Assembly (NCBI GenBank): GCA_940671915.1
Contig: CALNVZ010000174.1
Coordinates: forward strand, 78,914,911 to 78,978,910
From: Paracentrotus lividus
Taxonomy: Eukaryota; Echinodermata; Echinoidea; Camarodonta; Echinidae
Length of the DNA stretch: 64,000 bases
Reading direction: 5' to 3'
Part shown: one piece after another, positions 25,553-38,751 of the stretch
How the letters are laid out: each line of letters begins with the position of its first letter
Numbering within the stretch: position 1 is the stretch's first letter
Made by a program: the position numbers and the translations under genes
The notes under the pieces: model-generated
Database searches by the model: none
What the model was told of the DNA's origin: nothing
The model's input: only the letters and a program-made list of their open reading frames with translations

Positions 25553-27084
25553 CTACTCTATACAACAGCTTGAGACTTTCATATTGCTAGCAACGGCGAT
25601 TTAACTATGTGGTACCTTACAGATATAGAGACTAATAGATCTCCAGCAACTAATTCATGAGCATATATTTTTAAAAATCTATGAATCTATGGAAATATAT
25701 GAATGAACTTTGTTTTAACTTCAATTTTTCCCCGTTCCTCTTTTGTCACTCAAACCCTAAATATGGCCAACCCGGAGGCAAAAGTGAAAATAAAGAGACG
25801 TTGAAATGGAATGAAATGTAAGCTGGTGGCACGTGCCATCGACCTCATATCACTCGGTGTCCGTCTGGAATGTGGACCGGACGCCTCGGCGGATCACGAA
25901 GGGTCATTCCCGTTGGTGAACCTGCAGTCACTCAAGGGAAATAAACGAACCTTACACTTGGTCCCAAGATTGAAGCAGAACGAGTAATAGGGAGTTGTTG
26001 ATTGATCATATAGGCGTCAGAATTTTGTTTTCAATCAATTTTTTTTTTAATGACAGAGAATTCTAATAATGTACAAATTCGAAATAACCATGGAAAACAA
26101 GAAAATGCAGCTTTTTTGTTTGTATTTGTTTGCTTTTTAAAATATTTTCTCTCTCTCTCCCTTTTTTTTTTTTTTTTTTTTTTTTGGGGGAAGGGGGGTG
26201 AGAACAAAACCACACATAAACAATATATAGACTTGTTTCCCCAAATAATGTCATATTGATTTACATCAATGAAGCTACGATTGATTTATCTAGATATCTT
26301 AGTACTTTCCCTTTAAATAAATTTAAACCCACCATGAAACGGTTCCACATATTACAACAATAGTTTAAAACAATCGGAAATTTCTCACTCTTGACAAATT
26401 ATTCATTTACTTTAATAAAATTAAATTCAATAATGACGTTGCAAGAATGAAATGAATCAATTGAGGAATGACGGACATACACCCCCCCCCCCCTTCCCGT
26501 ATCATAAAACGCCGCTATATCGCCATAAAATTCAAAGTACCAACAAGTTCAGATAAAGAGATTCAAGTGGTCACGAAGGCTGGGGGAAATCTTTATCTAT
26601 TGTCATTTAAAGAACGAAGCGTTGGTCCGATGTCCTAGGGCTATTTATGATCTCAGATATGTAAGTGACCATTTTAGTCATCTCGTATATCACGAGAACT
26701 GGCCTCCAGTCACTCGAGAAATATGCAGCCATTCATCAAAATCGAGCAGTCCAAAAAGGCGACAATTAATTTGAGGATTGGATTGAAATGGTGGCGGAGG
26801 AGAATAGAGAGGTCTGGTGAATTAGTAAGATGGTCTTCATCTCGCATTTCCATTTTGAGATTTCAGTTGACCAATCTCAAATTGCAGGTGTTCTTACTGT
26901 TGGATACAGTAATCATTTGAATATTCATGTAATTTAATGAAAAGCTGTATCAAAGTAAGTATAGCCCCAGTCCGAAGTTTTATTACGCTTGCAATTATCT
27001 GACTTTTTTATTTAGAGTTCAATGACATCTTAATGATATTCGGTTTATTACAAGGATTGTTTTAAACAATGATACTGTTCTTTT

Positions 27085-27362
27085 GTAAAGCCCGCGTCAC
27101 ACTGTCCCGAAGTTGAGCAAAGATGGACACACGAGCATGGTAAATTTCGAATTTTGCTCTGATCACGAAAGTATCGGGCCATTCGTGTACCCTTCGTGTG
27201 TCGTTCGAGTACCATCGTGTAACCATCTGTATACATCGTTCTTGTTTTGGCTCTTATTTGGCTGTTGACCAAGTTCGGGGCTAACTTCGCGTGAACCCGA
27301 ACATTTCACATTTCGTGTGTCCATCTTGGCTCAACTTCGGGACAGTGTGACTCCACCTTTAC
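27085..27362. mobile_element. 278-bp MITE with long inverted ends (GTCACACTGTCCCGAAGTTG)
   Basis: Both ends begin GTAAAG and then share about 45 bases in inverted orientation, including GTCACACTGTCCCGAAGTTG and GATGGACACACGA, with a few mismatches next to the tips. The interior is also rich in CGTGT and TTCGTG motifs. No target duplication seen and no coding capacity. Confidence 0.75.
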
Positions 27363-29245
27363 CAGACATCGTATTGCCGAGTGGACTTGATTATAACTCA
27401 GAGAACTAACATATTCAGCTATTCATATTTGTAATAAGATGCACTGAAGTAAATAATATAACTATCCATTTTTGTTAGAATGTGATGCAATAACAACAAA
27501 ACCATTTGATTCATTTTTTTTCCGCCGCGGATGACGAGTTTATAGTCCCTACTTGTTATATAAACCATTACAATCATTGTCAATTTGTGATCCCGCTAGC
27601 GACCTAATTTTGAAGAAAATTTCTAAAGAATCACGATGGGATGGGGAATGGTGCGGGGAGGGAGGAGCACTCGAAATGAATTTGTTGGAGAATTTCCAGT
27701 ATGCAACTTGGAACGACATGGAATGACTGGGTCGCCATATCTTTACTAACATACAGTTTGATATCTGACTCCCAGGATTAAGGATGGGTAAAAGGAAACC
27801 GTAGACTGCACTCCACGGTCAATAGCCAAAGTCCAAATAAAATCAATCTCTGACAAAGTTCGCATCTTTTCTTGCTCCTGCTAAAGCCCCATTCACACTC
27901 GTGAGACTGAGCCCAAACCGACACCAGATAGAGTAACATATTACGTTACCGAGTATGGCAAGGTTGCCGTCGGTTTAGAGCCAGGTAAGAGGTATAAGTG
28001 GGGTATACCTCTGAAACTCGCCAAGTGAACGATCTTTTGTTTGGAAGTCAGGAATGTGTTGGGGGAGCCATTAACCGAGCACTCCGTGTACATGTATTTT
28101 CATTCATACGTATATTTCTGGAGCGGAGTCTCGCTGAATAATTTCTCCATCATTTATCATTGAAGCCTCAGACAAGCAAGTCGTGGAAGCTTCAGACATT
28201 AATGCTGTAATGCATCCATATTTCATTGTATGGATAAACCTTTTCCAAGAAGTACACTGAAGAAAAAAAATGACTCACTGCTATCTAACAATAAAATAAC
28301 TCGTTTGCAAAATGAAATACCCGAAAACGTTTTAAAGTGTTCTTATTACCCACACGATGCGTCGAATCAAGTGAGCATAATCATTAAACAACAATAATTG
28401 TTGTCTTACGAAAGTCTTATTTTAATATGAGGACGAAAAAAGAAATCCTCCCTAAAATACAAACTTTGTCTTTTTGAGAGCCAACCCTTCCACATCTACC
28501 CCTGATTTCCGCAGAGTTCCGTTCACGTTTGTCGAAACTTAAGTTGCCATTTTTGTGTGTGTGGTAATAATAGTATCTTTGCGTTTGTTTTGTGGATACA
28601 TTAACACATTCGAGTATTAGCAAGGAGACGGTCCTTGTTTATGTTTAAACAAGTAAAGGTACACTTAGCCTTAGTCTTGTTTATGAATATCGTAAGCACC
28701 CACTTAGAAAATCACAGCATGGAGCCTAAATGACGGATCATAACACTATGCAAGCATGCTGCGCAGGAAAGGTTGCCGATTAATGTAGTCATGATAGACT
28801 CCTTTGCGATCACAATTAAAGGGTAAAGGGAGGTTTAAGGCGATGCGTTTCCATGTTGAGGCCCTGGTTTGTGTTACCACTCTTATGTCCATTCATTCTC
28901 AATTTTTTCGTTCATTTGCAATATCAATATAACAACACCGTTTTGCTACAGACATAAATGATGGTACATGACCTTTTTAGTTAATAAGAAGAAATTACCT
29001 ACAACCTATAGTGACACCACTAATCTTTTAAGGTAAAAGGTTTTTAGTTAGCGTGTGATATGGATGAACATCTATGGTTTATGGTCGATCTACCACTTAT
29101 TTTGAGCATAACATTACCATTTACATTTAATTTACAGAATGCATGAATCATTAAGCCTTTCGTCACTGTTGTTTTTAAAGGTGCTACAATCACGTTCGCT
29201 GTATCGTTAAAATGCATTAGAAGAATACAGGGATCCAGACTGAAA

Positions 29246-29340
29246 ATGAGAAGCCAAATCTTTGCGCGGTATCCTTGTCTGCTAAATTACCATGTTGATG
29301 TGACTGACCACAGCGAACAGCTTAGTGAGCAACAGAGACA
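29246..29340 (+). CDS. Candidate exon ending at a perfect GTAAGT donor, unknown product
   Basis: From ATG at 29246 there are 31 codons plus two bases (start MRSQIFARYPCLL, end HSEQLSEQQR) up to ACA|GTAAGTAT at 29341. The donor is excellent; the start has only a moderate context and the frame is open further upstream with an AG at 29230, so it could be an internal exon. The phase (two bases left over) fits the candidate terminal exon at 34193 and also an AG at 29549 after a pyrimidine-rich tract. No family recognised. Length is short enough for chance. Confidence 0.2.
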
Positions 29341-32300
29341 GTAAGTATGACCGATTATACTTACTCTGTAGCGCCTCATTGGTTTGCCACGCCATGCTGA
29401 CCGACACGTTTTACTTCTTCATGATCTGCATTGTAATGGGCCATGTTTTCCCCAGCAATGGGAGAAACTCTAGAAAGCTTTTAGCCCCAGGGATGAATGT
29501 CAATGACATAGACGATTGGAAGGCTTTTAATTGCTTTCTTCTCCGGTAGTGGACATCAGGCTGCATTGTTGGCCACGACCGGACCAGACAAAAACTCTCT
29601 CCTGTGAACTTGGGCTCAGAGGACGATCAACTCTGCAGGAGCCAGAAGGCGATGGTGGGATTTTTTTCCCTCGTTCATTTAACTATCCCTCGAGGTTTTT
29701 AACAGACCAGACTCACACCAACATAAGAGAGAAAAGAGGGGAGGGGGACGAGTATTGAAAAAAAGGAGAGAGAAGTTGTTTCGGTTGTACATGAAACGCG
29801 GTATTGCTTGTGCCCTGGAGTGCCCGAGTCGTCTCTATGTACGGTCATACCGGCGACCAGGCGCCTATCCTGACAGCTAATACTGAAATCCACAGAGAAC
29901 AACACTATCTCACTATTAATGAACTCGTAAGCCTAAAATATAGGACCACGCTACCATGTATTGTTCTACGTTCATGAACTTGACATCTACGGAGAGAAAA
30001 AAATGCAAATGAGGCCCTAAAAAAGTGTTTGGTGTCTTCTGAAATTAATATGCCCCTGTCCCTAGAGCTAATCAACAAGGGACAAACTACTCTTACAGAA
30101 ACACTGACAGGGTGCAATAACGTACACGTATCTCGTTGCTGAATTCAATAACATGTCGAGGTTTCCTCCAATTTTTATGTTTAGGTCTTGCCAACTATAG
30201 CCCATGATCTTGATTTGTTGTTCTAAAGGAGACATTGATAAAGAACTTTATTTAAGGACCATGTCATGAAAATTCGGAATATATAGGGGATATAGTGATC
30301 TATATTACACGATGAATAAAGCCAAAAGGCAAACAATATACAGGACAGAAGAGTAAGGTGACAAGAATACGATGGATACGATAGATAATTTAAAACTGAG
30401 AGGCAAAACAATGAACCCCACAAGAAAAGATAGAATCACACCTTTCCGGCATTGATGTGAAAGGTTCGGAAGGTCCTTGACAAGCAACATCCTTCTAGCA
30501 ACAGACAATCTCTTTCGAAAAGAAAACTCTCCTTTATTTGAAAACCAATCCGTGTTCGATTTCCCGATAATTCCCAATGTACCCCCTTGGAACCCAGGTA
30601 GAATGACAACCTTTAGGCTGGTATAGACGACCTGCGACGACATCGGGAAAGACAACTCGACGCCGACAACGAGGGGCCAGGACAAAGAAGGTATACAACG
30701 ACTTAACAAAATCGATTAGCACGAAGAACTTGCACCAATTCATTGACTATGGCCCACAGATGTACCTAGAGATGTGTGTGCATGTACGAATGCTTCTAGA
30801 TTATTTCTAACTCGAATTTTCTTACAGATCTTCGTACAGGACATTTCCATATTTTGTATTCCTGCACCCGTTCGGTTCAGGAACCTAATTATTATGCTTA
30901 TACATGTATTTTACATAGTTAAATTTGTTCGAGGGCAGTGCAACATTAAAACTCAAGAAACGTTTCAGGAGTTGAAGGGGGAGACGTCAATGTGATTAAT
31001 TTGTTTTCTCAACATTTTCCTGGATAACTTAATTACCAAAAATGTTACTTGTAGAAATCTTGTAGAAATGGTACTTTAATTTAAATCCTCGTAGAAAAAT
31101 TCGTCCATGAATGAATTGATGAATCGTTTCTGTAATGTTCAATTTTAATTGGCAAGTTCAAGTTCATTTAATTGGCAAATGTGAAAAGTTTGTACAACAA
31201 CAACTGTTATGGTTTCAGTTACCACCTTCATTTTTTTTTTTTTTTTTTTAATCCTCGTACATATTCCTGTTTGCTACTGTTGTGTACTCCATCATACCGT
31301 AAAGATCGATTTTATCGCGACATAAACCCTGTAACATGGTGAACATGAGTGTAAAGTATCACCGTTAGAGTAACAGTGCACTGGCAACGATCCGCAACGC
31401 CAGAGGACACAACCTGCTATAAAGCTACAATCATAACCGGTCACATAATCTAGCGCTCCAAGACATCGCTTCATCTCGAACATGATATTGATGAATGGAT
31501 AATGTCTCCATTTCTTCCCGCCCAAAAGCGACTGAGGATCAAGAAAACAGAGACGAAAGATTTCCAGTTGCAGAGCTCGATGCCCCCTGCATGCCCATGG
31601 TCGTAGATACATCATCTGCGATGCCAGGTTTGCCTTTTTTAATGATCGACCGTTTTTCATGTTCACCTGGCCTTAGGGCGATGTATGATGATACATGGTG
31701 TGGTATCTTCATTACGGTAAATCAGGGAAAGGTTGGAAATCGAAAATAGACTCGAAACAAACTTAAGTCTCGAAACAACAGTAATAACAGGTACATGAAA
31801 AGTTAGCAATATTTTAGTAATAAAAAAAACACGCAATATATAGAAAATGTTTAACTAAACTTCTTTTTCGACCACAACGTTTTTGTAAGAGTTTGATATG
31901 CAATTTGGTTGGTAAAATCACCTGGCACAAATCAAATCATATAAGTGCTAGCCCCTTCAATCAAAACTAGTTGAAATCCATTCACCAATCATCATTTCAG
32001 TTAACTTTCGAACCATGATATATGATTGCTAATTTGTAAGGGTTAATTAATTTTTCATATGTACTTCAAACCAAGCAACTGAATTCAAAAATTAAACAGC
32101 CAACAACGATGTATAAATTCAATATTACACTTTAAGGGGGAGTCTGGGAGTGGGGTACCTAGGTTCCCGTTGTTCGTTTACTTGAGCATTGTACTGGAGT
32201 CATGGTATACGATATGAGCTAATCAAATCAAAATCCGGTCTTCATGATTCCTTCTAGTCCTGTCCAATCCTTTATCACAATCTGCCATGCTTCTTCTTCT

Positions 32301-32655
32301 TCTCAGAGCATCTCGCCTATCATCTTTGCTTGTCGCATCTCACTCTTCACCGCCCGGCATCTGCCTCTTTCCATTAGGATAATGCACTGTCCCACCTCAC
32401 TATCAACATGGGTGGAACTAGCCCCAGCCGAGACGACTCTTAAAGACAAGATCGAATCAACGCGAAGGGCACATCTTCATGCTCTTCGTCATGTGAGAAA
32501 GGTTTTTTTTTCATAGAAAAACTCAAATATACAGCCAGATGTGTGGATTTTAAATGGATACACAAGTTATTTGGTATACAGAACAAATTATTTTCGTTTG
32601 TTGTTTGATTTCAGTGTCATTTAACTAAGTTTCTAATACAGCAATTATTACTTAT

Positions 32656-33115
32656 TATAGGTTTTCCCGGCCAATTTAATACATTCATCATCCGTTTCAT
32701 TTAATGTGTATTCAAATTCGTGTGTTTCATGCGACAGACTGACTTTAGTCAAACAATTTCGTGTTCATGCTCTCAAATTCGTTTTTAGGCACACAAAGTA
32801 ATGGCTGCAAAGTTCAAATTCGGATATAAGCATTTAATTTCATTATTTGTGCATTCAAATTAGTGCGAATTTGAATATACGGAATAAAATGTCGACAGGA
32901 TGAAGACGAATTTAAATAGTTATTGCCGAATGTATATGCTTATTATGTGAAATAGAATGCGCAAATACGAAATCGATCACAACAATCGTTAATTTTTAAG
33001 ATTGAATACGATTTTGACTGGCAACATTTCGATGCATCAGCGTTTTTTCCTAAAATGAATGCCTCTGATATGCAACTGATTGACAAAACAATGAAATTGG
33101 CCGGGAAAACCTATA
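32656..33115. mobile_element. TATAGGTTTTCCCGGCC inverted-repeat element, copy A (about 460 bp)
   Basis: Terminal inverted repeats TATAGGTTTTCCCGGCCAAT / its complement ending CCGGGAAAACCTATA. The outer TATA is itself palindromic, so the target duplication is TA or TATA. No coding capacity. Nearly the whole element is found again, inverted, at 47325-47785. The many TTCAAATTCG-type motifs inside are shared by both copies. The superfamily is not settled; a TA target would fit Tc1/mariner-like elements. Confidence 0.8.
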
Positions 33116-33843
33116 GTTTAAATATATATTCGGTTTGATTGTTTTGAACTCTTGATCAAATGTAGATCAATAATTTTTAAAATTACCGAAAGGCAGTAAC
33201 AATGAGATATATTTCGGTAAACTAAAGCCTTTTATTATATCAAATAAATTATTCGGTAGAGTAATCAAACATAAATGTAATATCATTGAAGTATATTTGA
33301 TATTCATGTTATCAATAAGAGAATTTTTGCCGTAGTATATCACCCTTTTTCATGAATGGAGTTACACATTTCATTTCATTCAAACTGTAAGTGAATAAAA
33401 TCATGCCACGCGAACGAGGACTTGTTAAATTTCCTTAACAATTAAATAGGACAAGGACGTTTTATGTTTATTAAAGCCATTTTTATACCTCTGTAAGGTT
33501 ATGTGATATCCATGATCGGTTACCTACCTATGATCGATAACATCAGATCGTGAGCTTTGGGACCCAGTTTTACATCGTGCCAGTGACCCAGATAGGACGA
33601 GAGAAAATCTGTGTTCGTTGAGAATGTGCTAGGAGGCTTCAGTCATGTGAATCCCGCAGATATGAGATCGGATTTATAATTCCGGAATCTCAATTCCTTG
33701 CAGTATGGAGCCCATGAACATATTCAGGGGAATCCCATCTTTGAATAATTTTGTTTGTTGATTTTCACATCCGAATTTCATGTTCAGAATGCTAGATATT
33801 TGGAGTTTTGGGAAATGTTTGAAAACATCTTCTTCAGCAGCAA

Positions 33844-34170
33844 TATGGCGCCAAAATAAAGTAACACAACTCCTAGTGAAAATATTTGAGAAGTTTTCCT
33901 TGAAGAGCGATATGGCGCAAAAATTAAGTTATACAACTCAAAATGAAAATATAATATTATTTAAGAATTTCTCCTTGAAGAGCAAAATGGCGCCAAAATA
34001 AAGTTACAAAACTTCCAAAGAAAAAATTTGAGAACTTCTCCTTGAGAGGAGCGCCAAAAACAAGTTACACAACACTCAATGAAAAGATTGAAGATCCAAA
34101 AACATGTAAGATCGATCGATCCTTGAAGAGCAAAGATCCTTGAAGAGCCAAAATAAAGTTACACAACTTG
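33844..34170. repeat. Degenerate ATGGCGCC(A)AAAT.. tandem array
   Basis: Four to five units of about 68-75 bases, starting at 33844, 33912 and 33987 and then degraded. Each has GGCGCCAAAATAAAGTTAC, ACAACT, GAAAATATTTGAGAA and TCCTTGAAGAGC. A partial unit precedes 33844. Open frames in the array are translations of the repeat. It ends just before the candidate exon at 34193. Confidence 0.8.
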
Positions 34171-34192
34171 TAACATGGTGGGGTTACTCTAG

Positions 34193-34370
34193 ACATCGTT
34201 TGGATATGATCGCGGGTGATGATGACGAAATAAGCCAAGAATTAGAACAAGGTCTATCTCTGGACATCTTTCATTCATCAGGTGAGACAGGTCGAGACAA
34301 CCTGGCGACCATTATAACCATTGATGAGACTCAGGTGACCGCATTCCTCAACGTCCTCCGTGATGATTGA
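34193..34370 (+). CDS. Candidate 3'-terminal coding exon, acidic, unknown product
   Basis: After TTACTCTAG at 34192 a frame needing two bases from the previous exon runs 59 codons to TGA at 34368-34370. The peptide is acidic and non-repetitive (HRLDMIAGDDDEISQELEQ near its start, VTAFLNVLRDD at its end). An ATTAAA signal follows at 34424-34429, about 55 bases after the stop. The frame is also open upstream into the ATGGCGCC tandem array, so the exact acceptor is uncertain. GC content and composition differ clearly from the AT-rich flanks. I could not place it in a family. The phase would fit the candidate exon at 29246-29340, but nothing else links them. Confidence 0.33.
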
Positions 34371-34577
34371 AAGACCGATGAATGAACATTCTGTTTCTCC
34401 AGAAGACAAGTCCTCGTCTTACAATTAAACCACATTCACCTCACCTCGTTATGTCAATTAAATATTTCCAATTTGGATAAGACTGATAAAGTGAACCTTG
34501 AACACGATTGTTATCTATCCCATTTTCAGTTATAAAAGGAGATACATGATTTAATTGGGAAAATTGAATGCTAATTG

Positions 34578-34617
34578 TGACGTCAGGAGTGGGATAAAGA
34601 TATTATGACGTCATAAT
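34578..34617. promoter_or_regulatory. Two exact CRE (TGACGTCA) sites 28 bases apart
   Basis: TGACGTCA occurs at 34578-34585 and 34606-34613. The second lies in a 16-base perfect palindrome, ATTATGACGTCATAAT (34602-34617). Such sites bind CREB/ATF-type factors. No gene start was recognised nearby, so function is unproven. Single exact sites are also seen near 6420 and 58554. Confidence 0.4.
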
Positions 34618-34767
34618 GAAGAGTCGGGGTTTTTTTCTTGATGTCAAACCCAACTGAGGATTGTAATTACTTTCATACAAGGTTGGTTGATAAGCTCCTT
34701 TTCTCGGAACTTAGATGAGGCAATTTCATCCAATGAGAATGTAATTAAATTACCAGATTTAAAGCAC

Positions 34768-34843
34768 CTGGGTGCTGTTTCACCAAGTAATTCGTAAGTT
34801 ACGAATTACTTTACGAATGACTTGGTGAAAAACACCCTTGGTA
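34768..34843. mobile_element. GGGTG..TTTCACCAAG hairpin MITE, copy 2 (about 75 bp)
   Basis: A compact fold-back: CTGGGTGCTGTTTCACCAAG at the left, CTTGGTGAAAAACACCC at the right, with TTCGTAA-GTTACGAA in the middle. Same end motif as 736-916, but almost all of the interior is missing. Confidence 0.6.
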
Positions 34844-37800
34844 CACAAGAATACAGTCAGCATGAAAGTGTCTTGGCATAAAACATATGCGTATGGAGGA
34901 ATGGGTAATATGGAGTGGTGGTGTGGGTGGGTGAGTGGGTGAGGGTGTGCGTGATGAATATGTGCGAGGGGCGAAACACGGGAGCAGGTGACGAAGCTAG
35001 AGAAAAGAGACCTTGAGATTTTGGCTATTGATGCAGTCACCATCAGTTTCTACGGTGCATAACATACCTCAGGCAATACGTTGACGGTCCTTTCCAATCA
35101 TTAGGACTACGATCAAAATCCAGCCTTACGTGCTAAAGAGCGCCCAGAGGTATTATGATATGCTATTGAGCCATGTGACCATATGTATCATGTAATGTGT
35201 GGCGGATAAGAAGTTGTTCAGTTATGGGAATCATCTTACGGACATGATCGTAGGGTTCATTACATCGCTTTTTCTCTCTCCATCTCATAAAAGATGGAGT
35301 ATAACATCAAAAAGGGTGAATATCTTCGGAGGGTATTCGTGTTATTGTTCGGATGTAGACGCGCGTGGCGGCGAGCAAGTTAGAAGGAAACAGATTCGAC
35401 AGGGGTGAATGGCCGACAGCCAGCGCGTCATATACCAACGCTTGATTGAATTGCTTCTTCTTGTAGGATTTAATACAAGATAAAGTCAGGATTTAATGAT
35501 GATCCCCTTCCTTGAAGACTTTGCTTGTTTCATTTTCAATTCTTTATCAGTGTCTTCCAAATCTCTTTCGGCATTGAAAATCCCCTTGCGGGCGTTACCT
35601 TCAAAATGTACATTCAGGAGCATATAAAACGTGACAACGTGCGGTAGCGCTTTGATACTGTGAATTGTTGTCGTTGTTGTAGTTGACTTGTCGGAATCTC
35701 AGTCACCATGGTCACAGAGGGGGAGTGATAATCTCTGCATTGTGAGTCCCAAGCCAAGGTAAATTCAATCTATAACCCTTTGTCGTTTTATTCTAATGAT
35801 CGGACATGAAATCAAGGAGAGGATAATAAAATGGCATTTTGGTTTCATCATTGTAATGAATTGGAAATTGCCTATTTTTCATATCCTTTGTTCAGTCTAA
35901 TGCCCCTAGCTAGCTCCGACTCCGATTGAGATATCATTCAAGATGATAATCCGTGTGAGTAGCAGAGTGACCATTATCATCTTGGGTCTCATACCATTGG
36001 GTTTACTTTCCATTCTTCATCTTTTTATCATCCTCCTCATCTGGAATCCAAAGCGGAATGGATAAATCACTGTAATGCGCCGTGTGATAGGGAGCACGCG
36101 ACTGGTTTACGTTATCATATCGACTCGGCCGAGTGTGGGGAGAAGGTCGAAATAATAGACCTACAAAGAGAAATATGACCGTGCTTCATTTTTCTTTTCT
36201 TAAAGTAGCCAGTTTCTCTTCCTGCGTGTATGGACAAGCGTGGCCGATTGCTTGCATAAATAAATAATGCATTAAAATGGTACTGCCCCTTGTAAAAAAC
36301 GATCCGTGACAACACACCGTCCTATCACCAAAACATCGCAAAGCTGTCCGACCAACGAGAGAGAGAGAGAGAGATAGAAAAAGAGACCAGGCAATTTAGA
36401 TTATTACAATCACCACACGTCGAGATAAAGCATGAAGCTGTAAGATTGGGATAGGGTGTAAAGAGCCTTTAGCGGTGTGCCCCTGTGGTCCCTAACTACC
36501 CTCTGTCTGGCTTTTGTCCAGCTCTAAGTGGACGTTGGTTTGAGTGCGATTGCTATAACAGATATCTAACTCTGATATGAACGTACAGCTATACTGTACA
36601 GGACGTACGTGGCGAAGCCGGACTTCTTGTGAATTGTTTGTGATAACGTCGCTCTTTGTGGTATCTTATTTTACTTACAGGATAACGTCAGATTTATGTT
36701 ACTTAATTCAGGTACATAAAATGTCCCATGTCCATGTGCTTGTTTTTGTATAGCATATAAATTCGAAGAATCCAAAGTAACGCTATTACTATATAATCCC
36801 AAAACAAGTATTTTAATATCATTATGTTAGTAAAGTGAATTCACAATTCGTACCCTAATCTGTCCCCTTTATATTTTCTTTCAACATTATTAAAGTTTCG
36901 TTCATTTGTTCTTTTCCCCTATACACACCCTCTCCTTCTTTGTCTAGATTTCACGCATTTATTGGGGTAAGATTAAATTATACAAGAAAATTATTTTAAT
37001 TACCAAATGTGACCTGTAAGCCTTACAGATCCAGCTTATAAGGAAGGTTGTTCCCTTCCCTAAAGTTTTTTTTTTTTTTTTTTTTAATCTCTCACCACTT
37101 TTCAGTGTACACTAGTATAAGGTGAAAATGACTTGAAATTCGGCACACGTGATATGTATTTTCTTCTTTAATATCTCATTCTCTTGTCTCGATGTTGAAA
37201 TTCAGTGATTCAATGGAAAGTGAATCAAAATGACGGGAATAATTAAGGGTCTGCTATCAGGGCGAAATGAGAGTAACGAGACAGGTTTGGCAATCTCTAA
37301 AGGACATGAATTGATAAGGGTTCGACAGCCGAACAAACTCGGCCATGATAAGACATCCATCAAATCGACCCTGCTACCCATTTGAGGCATTGATAAGAAC
37401 ATACTTTATCCCATATCTGAGAGCCATGTTACTGTCCATTATCTGCATAAAGTTCCAGCAGAAAAAGTGTGAGTATGTCTTTCCCAAGTTATGAAACATT
37501 GTTGGAATCAGTATAGAGAGTTCCGATTGTTTTATTCATGTTTATATAGAAACAAAATTAAGCTTGTATAATTCAACATTCAGAAAAGGCATTCATTATC
37601 TTGTTTCTTTTCACATAATTGAATTCTAATATAGGAATTCAAAGATAACAATCGAAATTCAAACTTCGTATCTCAGTTATTTATTTCAGGATATTGCTTC
37701 CCTCCAAAGTCGACACAATTCAGGGCTCGCACGCGGGAGTGTCACTTTCCTGGAATACCATTATACCATTATGGGGCAATCGTATTTTTAAAACCAACTT

Positions 37801-38049
37801 CTACAGTAAAGATAGTTAAAGAGTCAGTAAATAGCGATTGATTTGTATTCTTTAAAATACTGTTCACGCTTCATAATCCTCTTAGCATACTTAGTAGCCC
37901 AAAATAAAACAATGTCAACTACATCTCTATCCGCCTAAAGGCATCACCCTTTTATATTTCGCTACAACTAGAGAGTGACCCTGTTGTATCTCTTTGAGAT
38001 GAGATGGTTTATAGGCATATGACCGCTATACTCCCTGCTGTGTCTCTAG

Positions 38050-38174
38050 ATGCGATCCGACGCCATCTCAAATTGCTCCTACCTTGGGAGCATCGCCTCC
38101 TCCTCCCCCTCTACTACCAATACCAGGCCATCCGACATCATCAACTTCAGTCTTACAGTGCAGGGTGTTATTCA
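38050..38174 (+). CDS. Candidate internal exon, Ser/Thr-rich, unknown product
   Basis: A strong pyrimidine tract and acceptor (CCTGCTGTGTCTCTAG, ending 38049) opens 41 codons plus two bases, with YLGSIASSSPSTTNTRPSD in the middle. The likely donor is TTCA|GTGAGA at 38175; a weaker one (CAGG|GTGTTA) is at 38165. Either donor phase can be read into the next candidate exon at 38690. The minus strand of the same block also has an open frame (..DVGWPGIGSRGGGGGDAPK) ending at AAG|GTAGGA, so the strand is not certain; the plus acceptor is the better signal. No family recognised. Confidence 0.27.
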
Positions 38175-38689
38175 GTGAGACTCGGTATAATACACTGTCA
38201 TGACTGTTCGTCATAAAGGTGGAATATTTTTTTCTGGCTCCAGCGACATCATGTTGCTCCGGCATCGCACAGATGATTATTACCTATACATGTCGTTCAA
38301 TAGCACAATACAGCATTCAAGCTGTCAAATCTATACATATGGATAGAGTTAGTTTCTTGGAATTATCATTCAAAATCCAGGAGGATATATCTTCTTTCTA
38401 AACATTGACTTATACAGTTCATACTAAGAGCTCACAAAAGCCTTATGAATATCTTGAAATTCCTGTTTGTATGTAAAATTCTAGCAGTTGAGATGGTGCA
38501 ACATATTTCATTTTGTTTCCCAGTCATGTTAGTCATTAAAACTCGTACCACAGGGTAGAAGGATAAAGCTACACCAGCATTTAATAAATCTTTAATTGTA
38601 GTTGTACATATCCATTGAAAGCTAAACTAATCTTCAGTCAAAACTCAACACATTTTGGTAAAATTTCATGTTAGACTATTTGCTTACAG

Positions 38690-38751
38690 ACTACACTGGT
38701 GGTGCCAAGCCGATGATAGTTCATCAGAGGAGTTTGGATGACACAGACTAA
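38690..38751 (+). CDS. Candidate last coding exon with AATAAA downstream
   Basis: After ATTTGCTTACAG (ends 38689) two frames are possible. Joined to the 38174 donor, it reads LHWWCQADDSSSEEFG and stops at 38739-38741. Joined to the 38164 donor, it reads DYTGGAKPMIVHQRSLDDTD and stops with TAA at 38749-38751. The second frame continues open after its stop for 62 more codons to TAG at 38938-38940. AATAAA at 39045-39050 and a GT-rich stretch (GTGGGTTG) near 39075 fit a mature 3' end for a plus-strand gene. Product unknown; both the exon and its frame are tentative. Confidence 0.27.

Larger units (their letters stand above)
22560..27084. other. No gene seen; gap and palindrome inside
   Basis: A (GA)n run lies at 24113-24134, then the assembly gap and the 42-bp palindrome. 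A CpG-rich patch at 25820-25930 has no supported frame. Confidence 0.5.

Noticed and set aside
25885-25930. GGTCATTCCCGTTGGTGAACCTGCAG, reminiscent of the 18S rRNA 3' end
   Set aside because: Only about a dozen bases (GGTGAACCTGC) agree and the flanks do not; not an rRNA gene.
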